A DNA stretch of 64,000 nucleotides from Streptomyces sp. RPT161 (GTDB lineage: Bacteria > Actinomycetota > Actinomycetes > Streptomycetales > Streptomycetaceae): NCBI RefSeq assembly GCF_027533845.1, contig NZ_JAPZVN010000001.1, forward strand, positions 924,269-988,268, given 5' to 3'. The notes under the pieces are model-generated. The model saw only the letters and a program-made list of their open reading frames with translations. It was not told the origin of the DNA and did not search any database. A program made the position numbers and the translations under genes. Below, piece by piece: positions 8,518 through 16,718 of the stretch (position 1 is the first letter of the stretch; every line of letters begins with the position of its first letter).

Positions 8518-9681
8518 TCACACCCGCATGGGCTGCGGGGACTCGCGACGGTCGGCGTCCGGACCCGGGTACTCGCGGATGACCTCGTACCGGGTGTTGC
8601 GCTCGACCGGCCGGAAGCCCGCGTCCCGGATCAGGTCCAGCAGGTCCTCGCGGGTCAGCTTGTTCGGGGTGCCGAAGTCGTCCGCGTCATGCGTGATCTT
8701 GTACTCGACCACCGAGCCGTCCATGTCGTCCGCACCGTGGTTCAGGGCGAGTTGGGCGGTGGACAGACCGTGCATCACCCAGAACACCTTGACGTGCGGC
8801 ACGTTGTCGAACAGCAGCCGGGAGACCGCGAAGGTCTTCAGCGCCTCGGCGCCGGAGGCCATCGTGGTGCGGGCCTGTAGGCGGTTGCGGATCTTGCCGT
8901 CCTTCATGTCCACGAAGTCGTGCTGGTAGCGCAGCGGGATGAAGACCTGGAAACCGCCGGTCTCGTCCTGGAGTTCACGCAGCCGCAGGACGTGGTCGAC
9001 GCGGTGGCGCGGCTCCTCGATGTGGCCGTAGAGCATGGTGCTCGGCGTCTTGAGGCCCTTGGAGTGCGCCAGCCGGTGGATACGGGACCAGTCCTCCCAG
9101 TGGGTGCGGTGGTCCACGATGTGCTGCCGGACCTCCCAGTCGAAGATCTCGGCGCCACCGCCGGTCAGCGACTCGAGACCGGCGTCGATCAGCTCGTCGA
9201 GGATCTCCGACGCGTCGAGGCCGGAGATCGTCTCGAAGTGGTGGATCTCGGTGGCGGTGAACGCCTTCAGCGCCACCTGCGGCAGGGCTTCCTTGAGCGC
9301 GCGCAGCGAGCGCGGGTAGTAGCGCCAAGGCAGCGTCGGGTGCAGGCCGTTGACGATGTGCAGCTCGGTGAGGTTGTCGCCCTCCATCTGCTGGGCGAGC
9401 CGGACGGCCTCCTCGATGCGCATGGTGTACGCGTCCTTCTCGCCCGGCTTGCGCTGGAACGAGCAGTACGCGCACGACGCCGTGCACACGTTGGTCATGT
9501 TCAGGTGGCGGTTGACGTTGAAGTGGACGACGTCGCCGTTCTTCTGCGTCCGCACGTGGTGCGCGAGACCGCCGAGCCAGGCGAGGTCGTCGGACTCGTA
9601 GAGGGCGATCCCGTCCTCGCGGGTCAACCGCTCCCCCGCGTAGACCTTCTCCTCCAGCTCACGCTTGAGCCCCGCGTCCAT
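8518..9681 (-). CDS. mqnE: Aminofutalosine synthase, radical SAM
   Basis: MqnE joins the MqnA product to S-adenosylmethionine by radical chemistry, giving 6-amino-6-deoxyfutalosine. The 387-residue protein carries the radical SAM cluster motif CTASCAYC (CxxxCxxC) near residue 65, followed by FQRKPGEKDAY, and family marks such as ELHIVNGLHPTLP and TATEIHHFE. Length is normal. The start follows GAAGGAGGCGGC, a strong site. The Lrp/AsnC regulator lies 72 bp upstream on the same strand, and the decarboxylase and prenyltransferase homologues lie a few kb further upstream. Confidence 0.95.
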   Translation of the reverse strand: MDAGLKRELEEKVYAGERLTREDGIALYESDDLAWLGGLAHHVRTQKNGDVVHFNVNRHLNMTNVCTASCAYCSFQRKPGEKDAYTMRIEEAVRLAQQMEGDNLTELHIVNGLHPTLPWRYYPRSLRALKEALPQVALKAFTATEIHHFETISGLDASEILDELIDAGLESLTGGGAEIFDWEVRQHIVDHRTHWEDWSRIHRLAHSKGLKTPSTMLYGHIEEPRHRVDHVLRLRELQDETGGFQVFIPLRYQHDFVDMKDGKIRNRLQARTTMASGAEALKTFAVSRLLFDNVPHVKVFWVMHGLSTAQLALNHGADDMDGSVVEYKITHDADDFGTPNKLTREDLLDLIRDAGFRPVERNTRYEVIREYPGPDADRRESPQPMRV

Positions 9682-9753
9682 GCCGCCTCCTTCTCACCTA
9701 GACCCGATCGAGACTACGCCCTGCCCCTGACGGCGCCGACAGGGCGGCCCCGG

Positions 9754-10227
9754 TCAGACCTCTTCGGGCAGCTCGCCGACCCGGTTCTCCCACTTCGTGG
9801 AGAGGACCACGGTGGTGCGGGTGCGGGCCACGCCGCGGATGCCGGACAGCCGCCGGATGGTGTGCTCGAGTCCGTCCACGTCGGGCACCCGGACCTTGAG
9901 CATGAACGAGTCGTCGCCCGCGATGAACCAGCAGTCCTCGATCTCGTCCAGGTCCTGCATCCGGCGCGCCACGTCCTCGTGGTCGGCGGCGTCGCTGAGC
10001 TGGATGCCGACCAGCGCGGTGGCGCCGAGGCCCAGCGCGGCGGGGGCCACGGTGGCGCGGTAACCGGTGATGACCCCGGCCTGCTCAAGGCGGTTGATGC
10101 GGTCGGTGACGCTGGGGCCGGAGAGCCCCACGAGCCTGCCCAGCTCGGCATAGGACGCCCTGCCGTTCTCACGCAGGGCCTGGATGAGCTGCCTGTCCAC
10201 CGCGTCCATGTACCTGGAGCCTTCCAT
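9754..10227 (-). CDS. Lrp/AsnC family transcriptional regulator
   Basis: The 157-residue protein has an N-terminal winged helix (MDAVDRQLIQALRENGRASYAELGRLVGLSG split across residues 7-37, then SVTDRINRLEQAGVITGY) and a C-terminal RAM ligand-binding domain that forms octamers in relatives. Two starts are in frame. ATG 10227 has a close GGA; ATG 10209 has GGAAGG ten bases upstream. Two ACGT-centred palindromes 55-78 bp upstream are good autoregulatory candidates. It sits between ubiX and mqnE on the same strand, so a link to quinone or amino acid supply is possible but unproven. Confidence 0.88.
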   Translation of the reverse strand: MEGSRYMDAVDRQLIQALRENGRASYAELGRLVGLSGPSVTDRINRLEQAGVITGYRATVAPAALGLGATALVGIQLSDAADHEDVARRMQDLDEIEDCWFIAGDDSFMLKVRVPDVDGLEHTIRRLSGIRGVARTRTTVVLSTKWENRVGELPEEV

Positions 10228-10281
10228 TCCTACTTCGGTCCCGCGCTTACGGATTGAATCTAAGGCACACGGTGCCCGGAA

Positions 10282-10305
10282 CCTGACGTCAGGACCCGAC
10301 GTCGG
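10282..10305. promoter_or_regulatory. Paired ACGT-centred palindromes upstream of Lrp gene
   Basis: CCTGACGTCAGG (10282-10293) and CCGACGTCGG (10296-10305) are perfect palindromes two bases apart, upstream of the Lrp/AsnC start. Tandem symmetric sites suit the multimeric binding of Lrp-type regulators. Confidence 0.45.
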
Positions 10306-10320
10306 TCCTCGGCGTCCGCC

Positions 10321-10434
10321 CACCCGCCACCACCACCGCCCTCAACGGACGTGCTTCGCACCCCTGTCACACCTGTGCGCCACCCACCACCACCCTCAAG
10401 GGAAGTGCTTCGCCCCTCCGTCACCCCTGTGCGC
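10321..10434. repeat. Tandem 60/54-bp repeat overlapping the ubiX 3' end
   Basis: Bases 10321-10380 and 10381-10434 are adjacent copies of one unit: a CACC-rich start, then CTCAA, a shared GTGCTTCG and a final CCTGTGCGC. They differ by two 3-bp gaps and scattered substitutions. The second copy contains the last four sense codons and the stop codon of ubiX. Confidence 0.75.
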
Positions 10435-11107
10435 CGCCCAGCTCGCCCGTCCATCTGCGGTACAGCTTGTGCGGCACGCCGACGGCGTCTAGTGTCCGGC
10501 CGGCCACGAAGTCCACCAGGTCCTGGGCGCTGACCGCACCGGCGTAGAAGGCAGGAGAGGCGGGCAGCACCACGGCGCCCGCCTCGTCAAGGGCGACCAG
10601 CTGCCGGAGCGTCGGCCCGCTGAGCGGGGTCTCGCGCACCACGACCACCAACGGCCGCCGTTCCTTGAGCGTCACGCTCGCGGCGCGCTGCAACAGGTCC
10701 TTCGACAGCCCGAGCGCCACTCCCGCCACGCACGCCGTACTCGCCGGAACGATCAGCATGCCCTTCGCCGGGTACGAGCCGGACGAGGGCCCGGCCGCCA
10801 GGTCACCCGCGGGCCAGCAGCGCACCGCGGCGAGGTCGACGTCGTACGCGTCCGGCGTGCCGTCGGCGCCGCGGGCCAGCCACCGGGCGAGGTCCTCGCG
10901 CCAGTGGGCGTCCCGGAACGGGTGACCCGTCTCGTCCAGCACCGTCAGCCGGGCGGCCCGGCTGACCACCAGGTCGACCGCCTCCCCCGCGTGCAGCAGC
11001 GCCCGGACGACGGACGCCGCGAACGGGGTGCCGGAGGCCCCGGAGACGCCGACCACCCAGGGACGTCGGCGGTCGTCGGGTATCGATGAGGTGTGTCGCG
11101 GCTCCAC
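10421..11107 (-). CDS. UbiX-like flavin prenyltransferase, menaquinone pathway
   Basis: UbiX-type enzymes make prenylated FMN, the cofactor needed by the partner UbiD decarboxylase. The 228-residue protein has the nucleotide-binding start VVGVSGASGTPFAASVVRAL, the phosphate-site stretch PASTACVAGVALGLSKDLLQRAA, and LVVVVRETPLSGPTLRQL with the conserved late-helix region. About 15 residues precede the core, from a GTG start. Together with the UbiA and UbiD homologues it matches the actinomycete set for late futalosine menaquinone synthesis (called mqnL/mqnM in some reports; naming varies). The stop codon lies in a tandem repeat. Confidence 0.9.
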   Translation of the reverse strand: MEPRHTSSIPDDRRRPWVVGVSGASGTPFAASVVRALLHAGEAVDLVVSRAARLTVLDETGHPFRDAHWREDLARWLARGADGTPDAYDVDLAAVRCWPAGDLAAGPSSGSYPAKGMLIVPASTACVAGVALGLSKDLLQRAASVTLKERRPLVVVVRETPLSGPTLRQLVALDEAGAVVLPASPAFYAGAVSAQDLVDFVAGRTLDAVGVPHKLYRRWTGELGGAQG

Positions 11108-11324
11108 ACCGGGAGCCTATCCGTCCGAACGGCCCCGATCGGGCCGGATGCCCGCAGAACCACCTGCGCCGCGGAACCGGGACGGATGTCGGACCCGTTG
11201 TCTACCGTGGAAGCACATCTCCCGACCGGGGGCAGCCTGCCCCGGGCGCGGCCCGGGAGTGCGCGGAACCGGGCCGGGGCACAGGAGGTCAACGGGGTTC
11301 GAGGGGTACCGAGGGGGCGGCGAG

Positions 11325-11930
11325 ATGGTGGCGTATGCGAAGCCCGTGCGCCCGGGCGGCGGTTTGGCGAACGTCGTCGCGGCGGGCGCGCTCATGGCTG
11401 GCTGGGTGGCGCTGCTGTGGGCGCTGGAGGCCGTGGACGCGGTGTCGCACGGCGCACTGGACCACTTCGGGATCGTGCCCCGGCAGGCCCGCGGGCTGCT
11501 GGACATCATCCCGGCGGCGTTCGTCCACTTCGGCTTCGGGCATGTCGCGGCGAACAGCCTGCCGCTGCTGGTCCTCGGCTTCCTCGCCGCGCTGCGCGGC
11601 ATAGGCCGGTTCCTCGCCATCTCGCTGCTGATCATCGTCGTCAGCGGGCTCGGCGTGTGGCTGGTGGCGCCGTCCGGCACCAACACGGCGGGGGCGTCCG
11701 GCCTGATATTCGGACTGTTCGCGTATCTGGTGGTGCGCGGGTTCGTCGACCGGCGTCCGCTGGACATCGCGCTGGGCGTGGCGGTGGCGGTGCTCTACGG
11801 CTCGATCCTGTGGGGCGTGCTGCCGAACGCGACCGGGGTGTCCTGGCAGGGGCATCTGTTCGGGCTGGTGGGCGGAGTGCTCGCGGCGTTCGCGTTCCGG
11901 GAGCGCCGGGTCGGCGAGCTCATACCCTGA
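11325..11930 (+). CDS. Rhomboid family intramembrane serine protease
   Basis: The 201-residue membrane protein has about six hydrophobic segments. The catalytic serine is in NTAGASGLIFG (GxSG motif), the catalytic histidine in SWQGHLFGLVGG, and the conserved HFGFGHVAANSLPLLVLG loop precedes them. These are the serine-histidine dyad marks of rhomboid proteases, which cut membrane helices. The ATG follows a GAGGGGGCGGCG run. It is on the plus strand between minus-strand menaquinone genes (ubiX upstream, ubiA convergent 28 bp downstream), so it is a separate transcription unit. The substrate is unknown. Confidence 0.88.
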   Translation: MVAYAKPVRPGGGLANVVAAGALMAGWVALLWALEAVDAVSHGALDHFGIVPRQARGLLDIIPAAFVHFGFGHVAANSLPLLVLGFLAALRGIGRFLAISLLIIVVSGLGVWLVAPSGTNTAGASGLIFGLFAYLVVRGFVDRRPLDIALGVAVAVLYGSILWGVLPNATGVSWQGHLFGLVGGVLAAFAFRERRVGELIP

Positions 11931-11958
11931 GCTCGCCGCAACCCGGACTGACGCGCTG

Positions 11959-12882
11959 TCAGGCGGCGAGTCCGCGGGTCAGCAGGTCGAGCAGCGCGCA
12001 GACGAACAGCGCGATGCCGATGAACCCGTTGACGGTGAAGAACGCCCGGTTCAGCCGGGACAGGTCACCCGGCTTGACGATGGAGTGCTCGTAGCAGAAC
12101 GCGACCGCGACGATCAGCAGGCCGATCCACCAGAAGGCGCCGGCGCCGGAGGCGACGCCGTACCAGGCGAGCAGCGCGGTGGTCACCACATGGCAGGCCC
12201 GGGCGCCGTACAGCGCGGCGGCGATGCCGAAGCGGGCCGGTACCGACTTCACACCGTGCGCCCGGTCGGCCGCCACGTCCTGGCAGCCGAAGATCAGGTC
12301 GAAGCCGCCGATCCACACGCCCACCGCGAGCCCCAGGATCACCGCGTCCCACGACCAGCTGCCGGTCACCGCGAGCCATGCGCCGATCGGCCCCATCGCC
12401 TGGGCCAGGCCGAGGATGGCGTGCGGGAAGTTGGTGAACCGCTTCCCGTACGGATAGACCACCATCGGCACCACGGCCAGCGGTGCCAGCCACAGGCACA
12501 GTGTGTTGAGCGACGCGGCGGCGGCGAGGAAGACCACCAGGGCGACCAGCGCGCCGGTCCACGCGGAGCGCACCGAGACCGCGCCGGTGACCAGTTCGCG
12601 GCCCGCGGTACGCGGGTTGCGGGCGTCGATCTCCCGGTCGATGATCCGGTTGCAGGCCATCGCGAAGGTGCGCAACCCCACCATCGCGACGGTCACCAGG
12701 AACAGCTGCCACCAGTGGACGGAGGCGCTCCGCGCCTGCATGGCGGTGAGCGCGGCGATGTAGGCGAAGGGCAGGGCGAAGACCGAGTGCTCGATCATCA
12801 CCAGCCGCAGGAACGCCTTGATCCTGCCGGGCGGCGCGGGCTCCGGTCCGAACAGATCCGGGGCCGCCGACTCAACGCTCAC
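11959..12882 (-). CDS. mqnP: UbiA-type prenyltransferase for menaquinone (MqnP-like)
   Basis: This polytopic membrane enzyme attaches a polyprenyl chain to the aromatic ring precursor of menaquinone. Two aspartate-rich motifs typical of UbiA enzymes are visible: NRIIDREIDARNPRTAGREL and GFDLIFGCQDVAADRAHGVKS. Eight or nine membrane segments are expected across about 307 residues. The GTG at 12882 overlaps the upstream UbiD stop by 4 nt (GTGA), the usual mark of translational coupling. An in-frame ATG at 12900 is also possible. It forms an operon with the UbiD gene. Confidence 0.9.
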   Translation of the reverse strand: MSVESAAPDLFGPEPAPPGRIKAFLRLVMIEHSVFALPFAYIAALTAMQARSASVHWWQLFLVTVAMVGLRTFAMACNRIIDREIDARNPRTAGRELVTGAVSVRSAWTGALVALVVFLAAAASLNTLCLWLAPLAVVPMVVYPYGKRFTNFPHAILGLAQAMGPIGAWLAVTGSWSWDAVILGLAVGVWIGGFDLIFGCQDVAADRAHGVKSVPARFGIAAALYGARACHVVTTALLAWYGVASGAGAFWWIGLLIVAVAFCYEHSIVKPGDLSRLNRAFFTVNGFIGIALFVCALLDLLTRGLAA

Positions 12883-14336
12883 AGCCCGTACTCCTTCCAT
12901 CGCCGTGTCACCCGCGCGGCGGTCTGCGGGTCGGAGACGACCATCTCCGGCCAGCCGCCGTCGCGGGTGTAGCCCTCCTCGGGCAGCTTCCGAGTCGCGT
13001 CGATGCCCGCCTTGCCGCCCCAGAACTGCTGGTAGGAGGCGTGGTCAAGGTGGTCGACGGGACCTTCGACCACGGTCAGGTCGCGGGCGTAGTCGGTGTT
13101 GCCGAACGCCCGCCAGGCGACCTCGTGGTAGTCGTGCACATCGCAGTCCGAGTCGACCACGATGATGAGTTTGGTGAGCGACATCATGTGCGCTCCCCAG
13201 ATGGCGTGCATCACCTTCTGGGCGTGCTTGGGGTACTTCTTGTCGATCGAGACGATCGCGCAGTTGTGGAAGCCGCCCGCCTCGGGCAGGTCGTAGTCGA
13301 CGATGTCCGGGACGATGACCTTGAGCAGCGGCAGGAAGAAGCGCTCGGTGGCCTTGCCCAGCGGGCCGTCCTCGGTCGGCGGGCGCCCCACCACGATCGA
13401 CTGCAGCAGCGGCCGTCGACGCGTCGTCACACAGTCGATGGTCAGCGCCGGGAACGGCTCCTGCGGGGTGTAGAAGCCGGTGTGGTCGCCGAACGGCCCC
13501 TCCGGCAGCGTCCTTCCGGGCTCCAGCCAGCCTTCCAGGACCACCTCGGCGGCGGCCGGGACCTGGAGCGGGACCGTCTTGCAGTCCACCATCTCCACCC
13601 GCTTGCCCTGGACGAATCCCGCGAACAGGTACTCGTCGATGTCACCGGGCAGCGGCGCGGTGGCCGCGTAGGTCACCGCGGGCGGGCAGCCGAACGCGAT
13701 GGCCACCGGAAGCCGCTCGCCGCGCCGCTGGGCGACCTGGTAGTGGTTGCGGCTGTCCTTGTGGATCTGCCAGTGCATGCCGATGGTCCGCGCGTCATGC
13801 CGCTGCAACCGGTAGAGGCCGAGGTTGCGCACCCCGGTCTCCGGGTCCTTGGTGTGCGTCAGGCCGAGGTTGAAGAACGAGCCGCCGTCGTGCGGCCAGG
13901 TGAACAGCGCGGGCAGCCGCTCCAGGTCCACCTCGTCGCCGGTGAGCACGACCTCCTGCACCGGCGCGTCACCCGGCCTGACCTTCTTCGGCGGTACGTG
14001 CGCCATCCCGGCGAGCTTGCCGAACGCCTCGCGCACCCCGGTGAAGCCGTGCGGCAGTTCGGGCTTGAGCAGGCCCGCGATCTTCTCGCTGATGTCGTCG
14101 TACGAGTTCAGCCCGAGCGCCTTGAGCAGCCGACGGTCGGTGCCGAAGACGTTCATCGCCAGCGGCATGGCGGAGCCGCGCACGTTCTCGAACAGCAGGG
14201 CGGGGCCACCCGCCTTGTTCACCCGATCGACGATCTCGCCGACCTCCAGACAGGGGTCGACCTCGACCTTGATGCGCTTGAGGTCACCGTCCCGCTCCAG
14301 CGCCCTCAGGAACGAGCGAAGATCGTCGTAAGCCAT
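12879..14336 (-). CDS. UbiD-family decarboxylase, menaquinone pathway
   Basis: The 485-residue protein is a prenylated-FMN-dependent decarboxylase. Family marks include NLGLYRLQRHDARTIGMHW, the central LPEGPFGDHTGFYTP stretch bearing the catalytic Glu/Asp, and HAIWGAHMMSLTKLIIVVD. It removes the carboxylate of the naphthoate intermediate in the late futalosine route and needs the cofactor made by the UbiX homologue 1.8 kb away. The ATG at 14336 opens the conserved MAYDDLRSFL. It is the first gene of a pair with the UbiA prenyltransferase (4-nt overlap). Naming as mqnL or mqnM varies, so no symbol is given. Confidence 0.92.
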   Translation of the reverse strand: MAYDDLRSFLRALERDGDLKRIKVEVDPCLEVGEIVDRVNKAGGPALLFENVRGSAMPLAMNVFGTDRRLLKALGLNSYDDISEKIAGLLKPELPHGFTGVREAFGKLAGMAHVPPKKVRPGDAPVQEVVLTGDEVDLERLPALFTWPHDGGSFFNLGLTHTKDPETGVRNLGLYRLQRHDARTIGMHWQIHKDSRNHYQVAQRRGERLPVAIAFGCPPAVTYAATAPLPGDIDEYLFAGFVQGKRVEMVDCKTVPLQVPAAAEVVLEGWLEPGRTLPEGPFGDHTGFYTPQEPFPALTIDCVTTRRRPLLQSIVVGRPPTEDGPLGKATERFFLPLLKVIVPDIVDYDLPEAGGFHNCAIVSIDKKYPKHAQKVMHAIWGAHMMSLTKLIIVVDSDCDVHDYHEVAWRAFGNTDYARDLTVVEGPVDHLDHASYQQFWGGKAGIDATRKLPEEGYTRDGGWPEMVVSDPQTAARVTRRWKEYGL

Positions 14337-14514
14337 GCGTTCCAGTATCCGACATCCGATGTCGCCGCTCGCCGCCGGGCGCACGGCACGGCGTTCAGCG
14401 CGCCCGCCCGCGGGTGCGCCGCGGACGGCCCACCCGTCGGCCCGCGCGGTCTACCCTTGATCCGTCACTGGGCCGTCCGCGGCCCTTCGCCGTACTCAGG
14501 GGGACCGCGTCGGC

Positions 14515-14946
14515 ATGATCAGGTATCTGCCCTTCCTGCTGGTGCTCGCGCTGTGGATCTTCGCGTTCATCGACTGCCTGAACACCCCCGAGCAGCAGGT
14601 GCGCAATCTGCCCAAGGTGGTGTGGGTGCTCATCATCCTGCTGTTCGGTGAGGTGCTGATCGGACCGGTCGCCTGGCTGGCCGCGGGGCGTCCGCGGGCG
14701 GGCCTGCGCGGCGGCGGGCCTGCGGCGGACGGCGCGGGCTTCGGGACGACGGCGGCCGAGGAGCCGACGCACTGGGTCGCGCCGGACGACAACCCCGAGT
14801 TCCTACGCTCGTTGAGCCTGGCGAACAAGCGGGACGAGGCCATGCTCAAGGAGTGGGAGGCGGACCTGCGCCGCCGCGAGGAGGAGCTGCGCCGCAAGCA
14901 GAACGGCGCCTCCGGACCTGACGACGCCTCACCCACCGCGTCCTGA
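14515..14946 (+). CDS. PLDc_N-type small membrane protein
   Basis: The 143-residue protein carries two N-terminal membrane segments (YLPFLLVLALWIFAFIDCL and VVWVLIILLFGEVLIGPVAWL) with the NLPK linker characteristic of the phospholipase-D nuclease N-terminal (PLDc_N) domain. No catalytic HKD motif is present, so it is not a phospholipase itself. The C-terminal half is a cytoplasmic tail with a short coiled coil (LKEWEADLRRREEELRRKQ). Function is unknown. It is divergent from the UbiD gene across 178 bp. Confidence 0.8.
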   Translation: MIRYLPFLLVLALWIFAFIDCLNTPEQQVRNLPKVVWVLIILLFGEVLIGPVAWLAAGRPRAGLRGGGPAADGAGFGTTAAEEPTHWVAPDDNPEFLRSLSLANKRDEAMLKEWEADLRRREEELRRKQNGASGPDDASPTAS

Positions 14947-15039
14947 GCCGGAGTCACCACTGGCGGCAGCGCCGCCGACGGCGCGAGCGGCATGCCCGCG
15001 ACACGCCGAACCATCCCCAAAGCCTCATCCGTACACGGT

Positions 15040-15065
15040 CAATTGCTGCATAGTTAACGCAATTG
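15040..15065. promoter_or_regulatory. AT-rich inverted repeat upstream of phosphoesterase
   Basis: CAATTGC-N12-GCAATTG is a perfect 7-bp inverted repeat in an AT-rich island 83-108 bp upstream of the phosphoesterase start. It is probably an operator or lies in the promoter; I cannot name the protein that would bind. Confidence 0.4.
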
Positions 15066-15147
15066 CTCCTCCCTCCGATCCGATCGGCGCTGGAGAGTCG
15101 GCGAAGGCCCGGAGAGGGCGTACGCGATTCGAGGGAGAGGGATACCC

Positions 15148-16575
15148 ATGCCCGACATCACCCGACGCAGACTCCTCGGCTCGGCGGGGGGCGCACTCGG
15201 CGGCGCCGCCGCGCTGTCCCTACTGCCGCCGAGCGTCCAGCGGGCGGTCGCGGCCGGACCGGCCCGGCACGGCTCGCTGGCGGACATCGAACACGTGGTC
15301 CTGCTGATGCAGGAGAACCGGTCCTTCGACCACTACTTCGGCACCCTCAAGGGCGTACGGGGGTTCGCGGACCCCGACGCGCTGCGACTCAGCACCGGCC
15401 GTTCGGTGTTCTACCAGCCGGACGAGGAGAACCCCGCCGGATATCTGCTCCCCTTCCACCTCGACACGCACAAGTCGAGCGCCCAGGCGATCCCGTCCAC
15501 CAGCCACGCCTGGGAGGTGCAGCACCGGGCGTGGAACCACGGCCGGATGGACAGGTGGCTGCCCGCGCACCGGGCGGCGGACGGCGCCAACGGCCCGTAC
15601 GTGATGGGCTACCACACCCGCGAGGACATTCCGTTCCAGTTCGCGCTGGCGGAGGCGTTCACGATCTGCGACAACTACTTCTGCTCGGTGTTCGGGCCGA
15701 CCTGGCCCAACCGGCTGTACTGGATGACGGGCACCATCGACCCGAGCGGCACCCACGGCGGCCCGATCACCACCAACGACGCGCCGTCGCCGTACCGCTG
15801 GACCACGTACGCGGAGCGGCTGGAGGACGCCGGAATCAGCTGGCAGGTGTACCAGGAGCTGGACAACTACGGCTGCAACATGCTGGAGAACTTCCAGTCC
15901 TTCCAGGACGCCAAGCCCGGCGATCCGCTCTACGAGCGCGGCATGCGGTTCCGGCCCGCGGGCGCCTTCGAGGAGGACGCCCGAAGCGGCCAGCTGCCCG
16001 CGGTCTCCTGGATCATCCCGACCAGCTACCAGTCGGAGCACCCGGACTACCTGCCCGCGGCGGGCGCGGACTTCGTCGCCTCGAAGATCGAGGCGATCGC
16101 CTCGAACCCGAAGGTGTGGGCGAAGACCGCGTTCATCCTCAACTACGACGAGAACGACGGCCTGTTCGACCATGTTCCGCCGCCCACGCCGAAGCCGGGC
16201 ACACCGGACGAGTTCGTCAACGGACTGCCGATCGGAGCCGGTTTCCGGGTGCCGTGCATCATCATCTCGCCGTGGACGGTGGGCGGTTGGGCGGCCGGTG
16301 AGGCGTTCGACCACACCTCGGTGCTGCGGTTCCTGGAGCGGTTCACCGGGGTGACCGAACCCAACATCAGCCGGTGGCGGCGGCGTACGTTCGGTGACCT
16401 CACGTCCGCCTTCGGCTGGGACTCGGCGGCATCTCGCCCGCCGGGCCTGCCCACCGATACGGCGGAGCAACTCGCCGAGGCGGAATGGGAGGTGGCGCAC
16501 CTCCCCAAGCCCACCCTGCCGGGCTCCCGGCAGACCCCGCCCCACCAGGAGCCTGGTCACCGCCACCGGCGGTAG
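15148..16575 (+). CDS. Tat-exported phosphoesterase, phospholipase C-like
   Basis: The 475-residue protein opens with a twin-arginine signal (TRRRLLGSAGGALGG, ALSLLPP, cleavage near VAA-GP). The core matches the bacterial phosphoesterase/phospholipase C family (PF04185): EHVVLLMQENRSFDHYFGTL, NRLYWMTGT, and NYDENDGLFDHVPPP with metal-binding Glu/Asp/His. Non-hemolytic phospholipases C are often 650-700 residues with extra C-terminal domains; this one ends after the catalytic domain, as in the shorter acid phosphatase-like members. It hydrolyses phosphate esters outside the cell. GAGGGAGAGGGATACCC precedes the ATG. It appears monocistronic. Confidence 0.87.
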   Translation: MPDITRRRLLGSAGGALGGAAALSLLPPSVQRAVAAGPARHGSLADIEHVVLLMQENRSFDHYFGTLKGVRGFADPDALRLSTGRSVFYQPDEENPAGYLLPFHLDTHKSSAQAIPSTSHAWEVQHRAWNHGRMDRWLPAHRAADGANGPYVMGYHTREDIPFQFALAEAFTICDNYFCSVFGPTWPNRLYWMTGTIDPSGTHGGPITTNDAPSPYRWTTYAERLEDAGISWQVYQELDNYGCNMLENFQSFQDAKPGDPLYERGMRFRPAGAFEEDARSGQLPAVSWIIPTSYQSEHPDYLPAAGADFVASKIEAIASNPKVWAKTAFILNYDENDGLFDHVPPPTPKPGTPDEFVNGLPIGAGFRVPCIIISPWTVGGWAAGEAFDHTSVLRFLERFTGVTEPNISRWRRRTFGDLTSAFGWDSAASRPPGLPTDTAEQLAEAEWEVAHLPKPTLPGSRQTPPHQEPGHRHRR

Positions 16576-16668
16576 GAGTAAGGGGATTTCCGTTCGGTGC
16601 TTCGCCCAGGCTTCCCTGAGGGCTGCGCCCCAGCCCCCGAGGGCTCGCCGGGGGTGGAGCTCCCAGAA

Positions 16669-16694
16669 GGGGTCTGGGCCGAAGCCCAGACCCC
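16669..16694. terminator. Hairpin terminator between convergent genes
   Basis: A perfect 11-bp stem (GGGGTCTGGGC and complement) closed by a CGAA tetraloop lies between the phosphoesterase and ccsB stop codons. Flanking G/C-rich partial repeats resemble the multicopy hairpin elements found between convergent Streptomyces genes. Confidence 0.75.
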
Positions 16695-16718
16695 CGGGAA
16701 AGGACCTTACGGTCGGGC

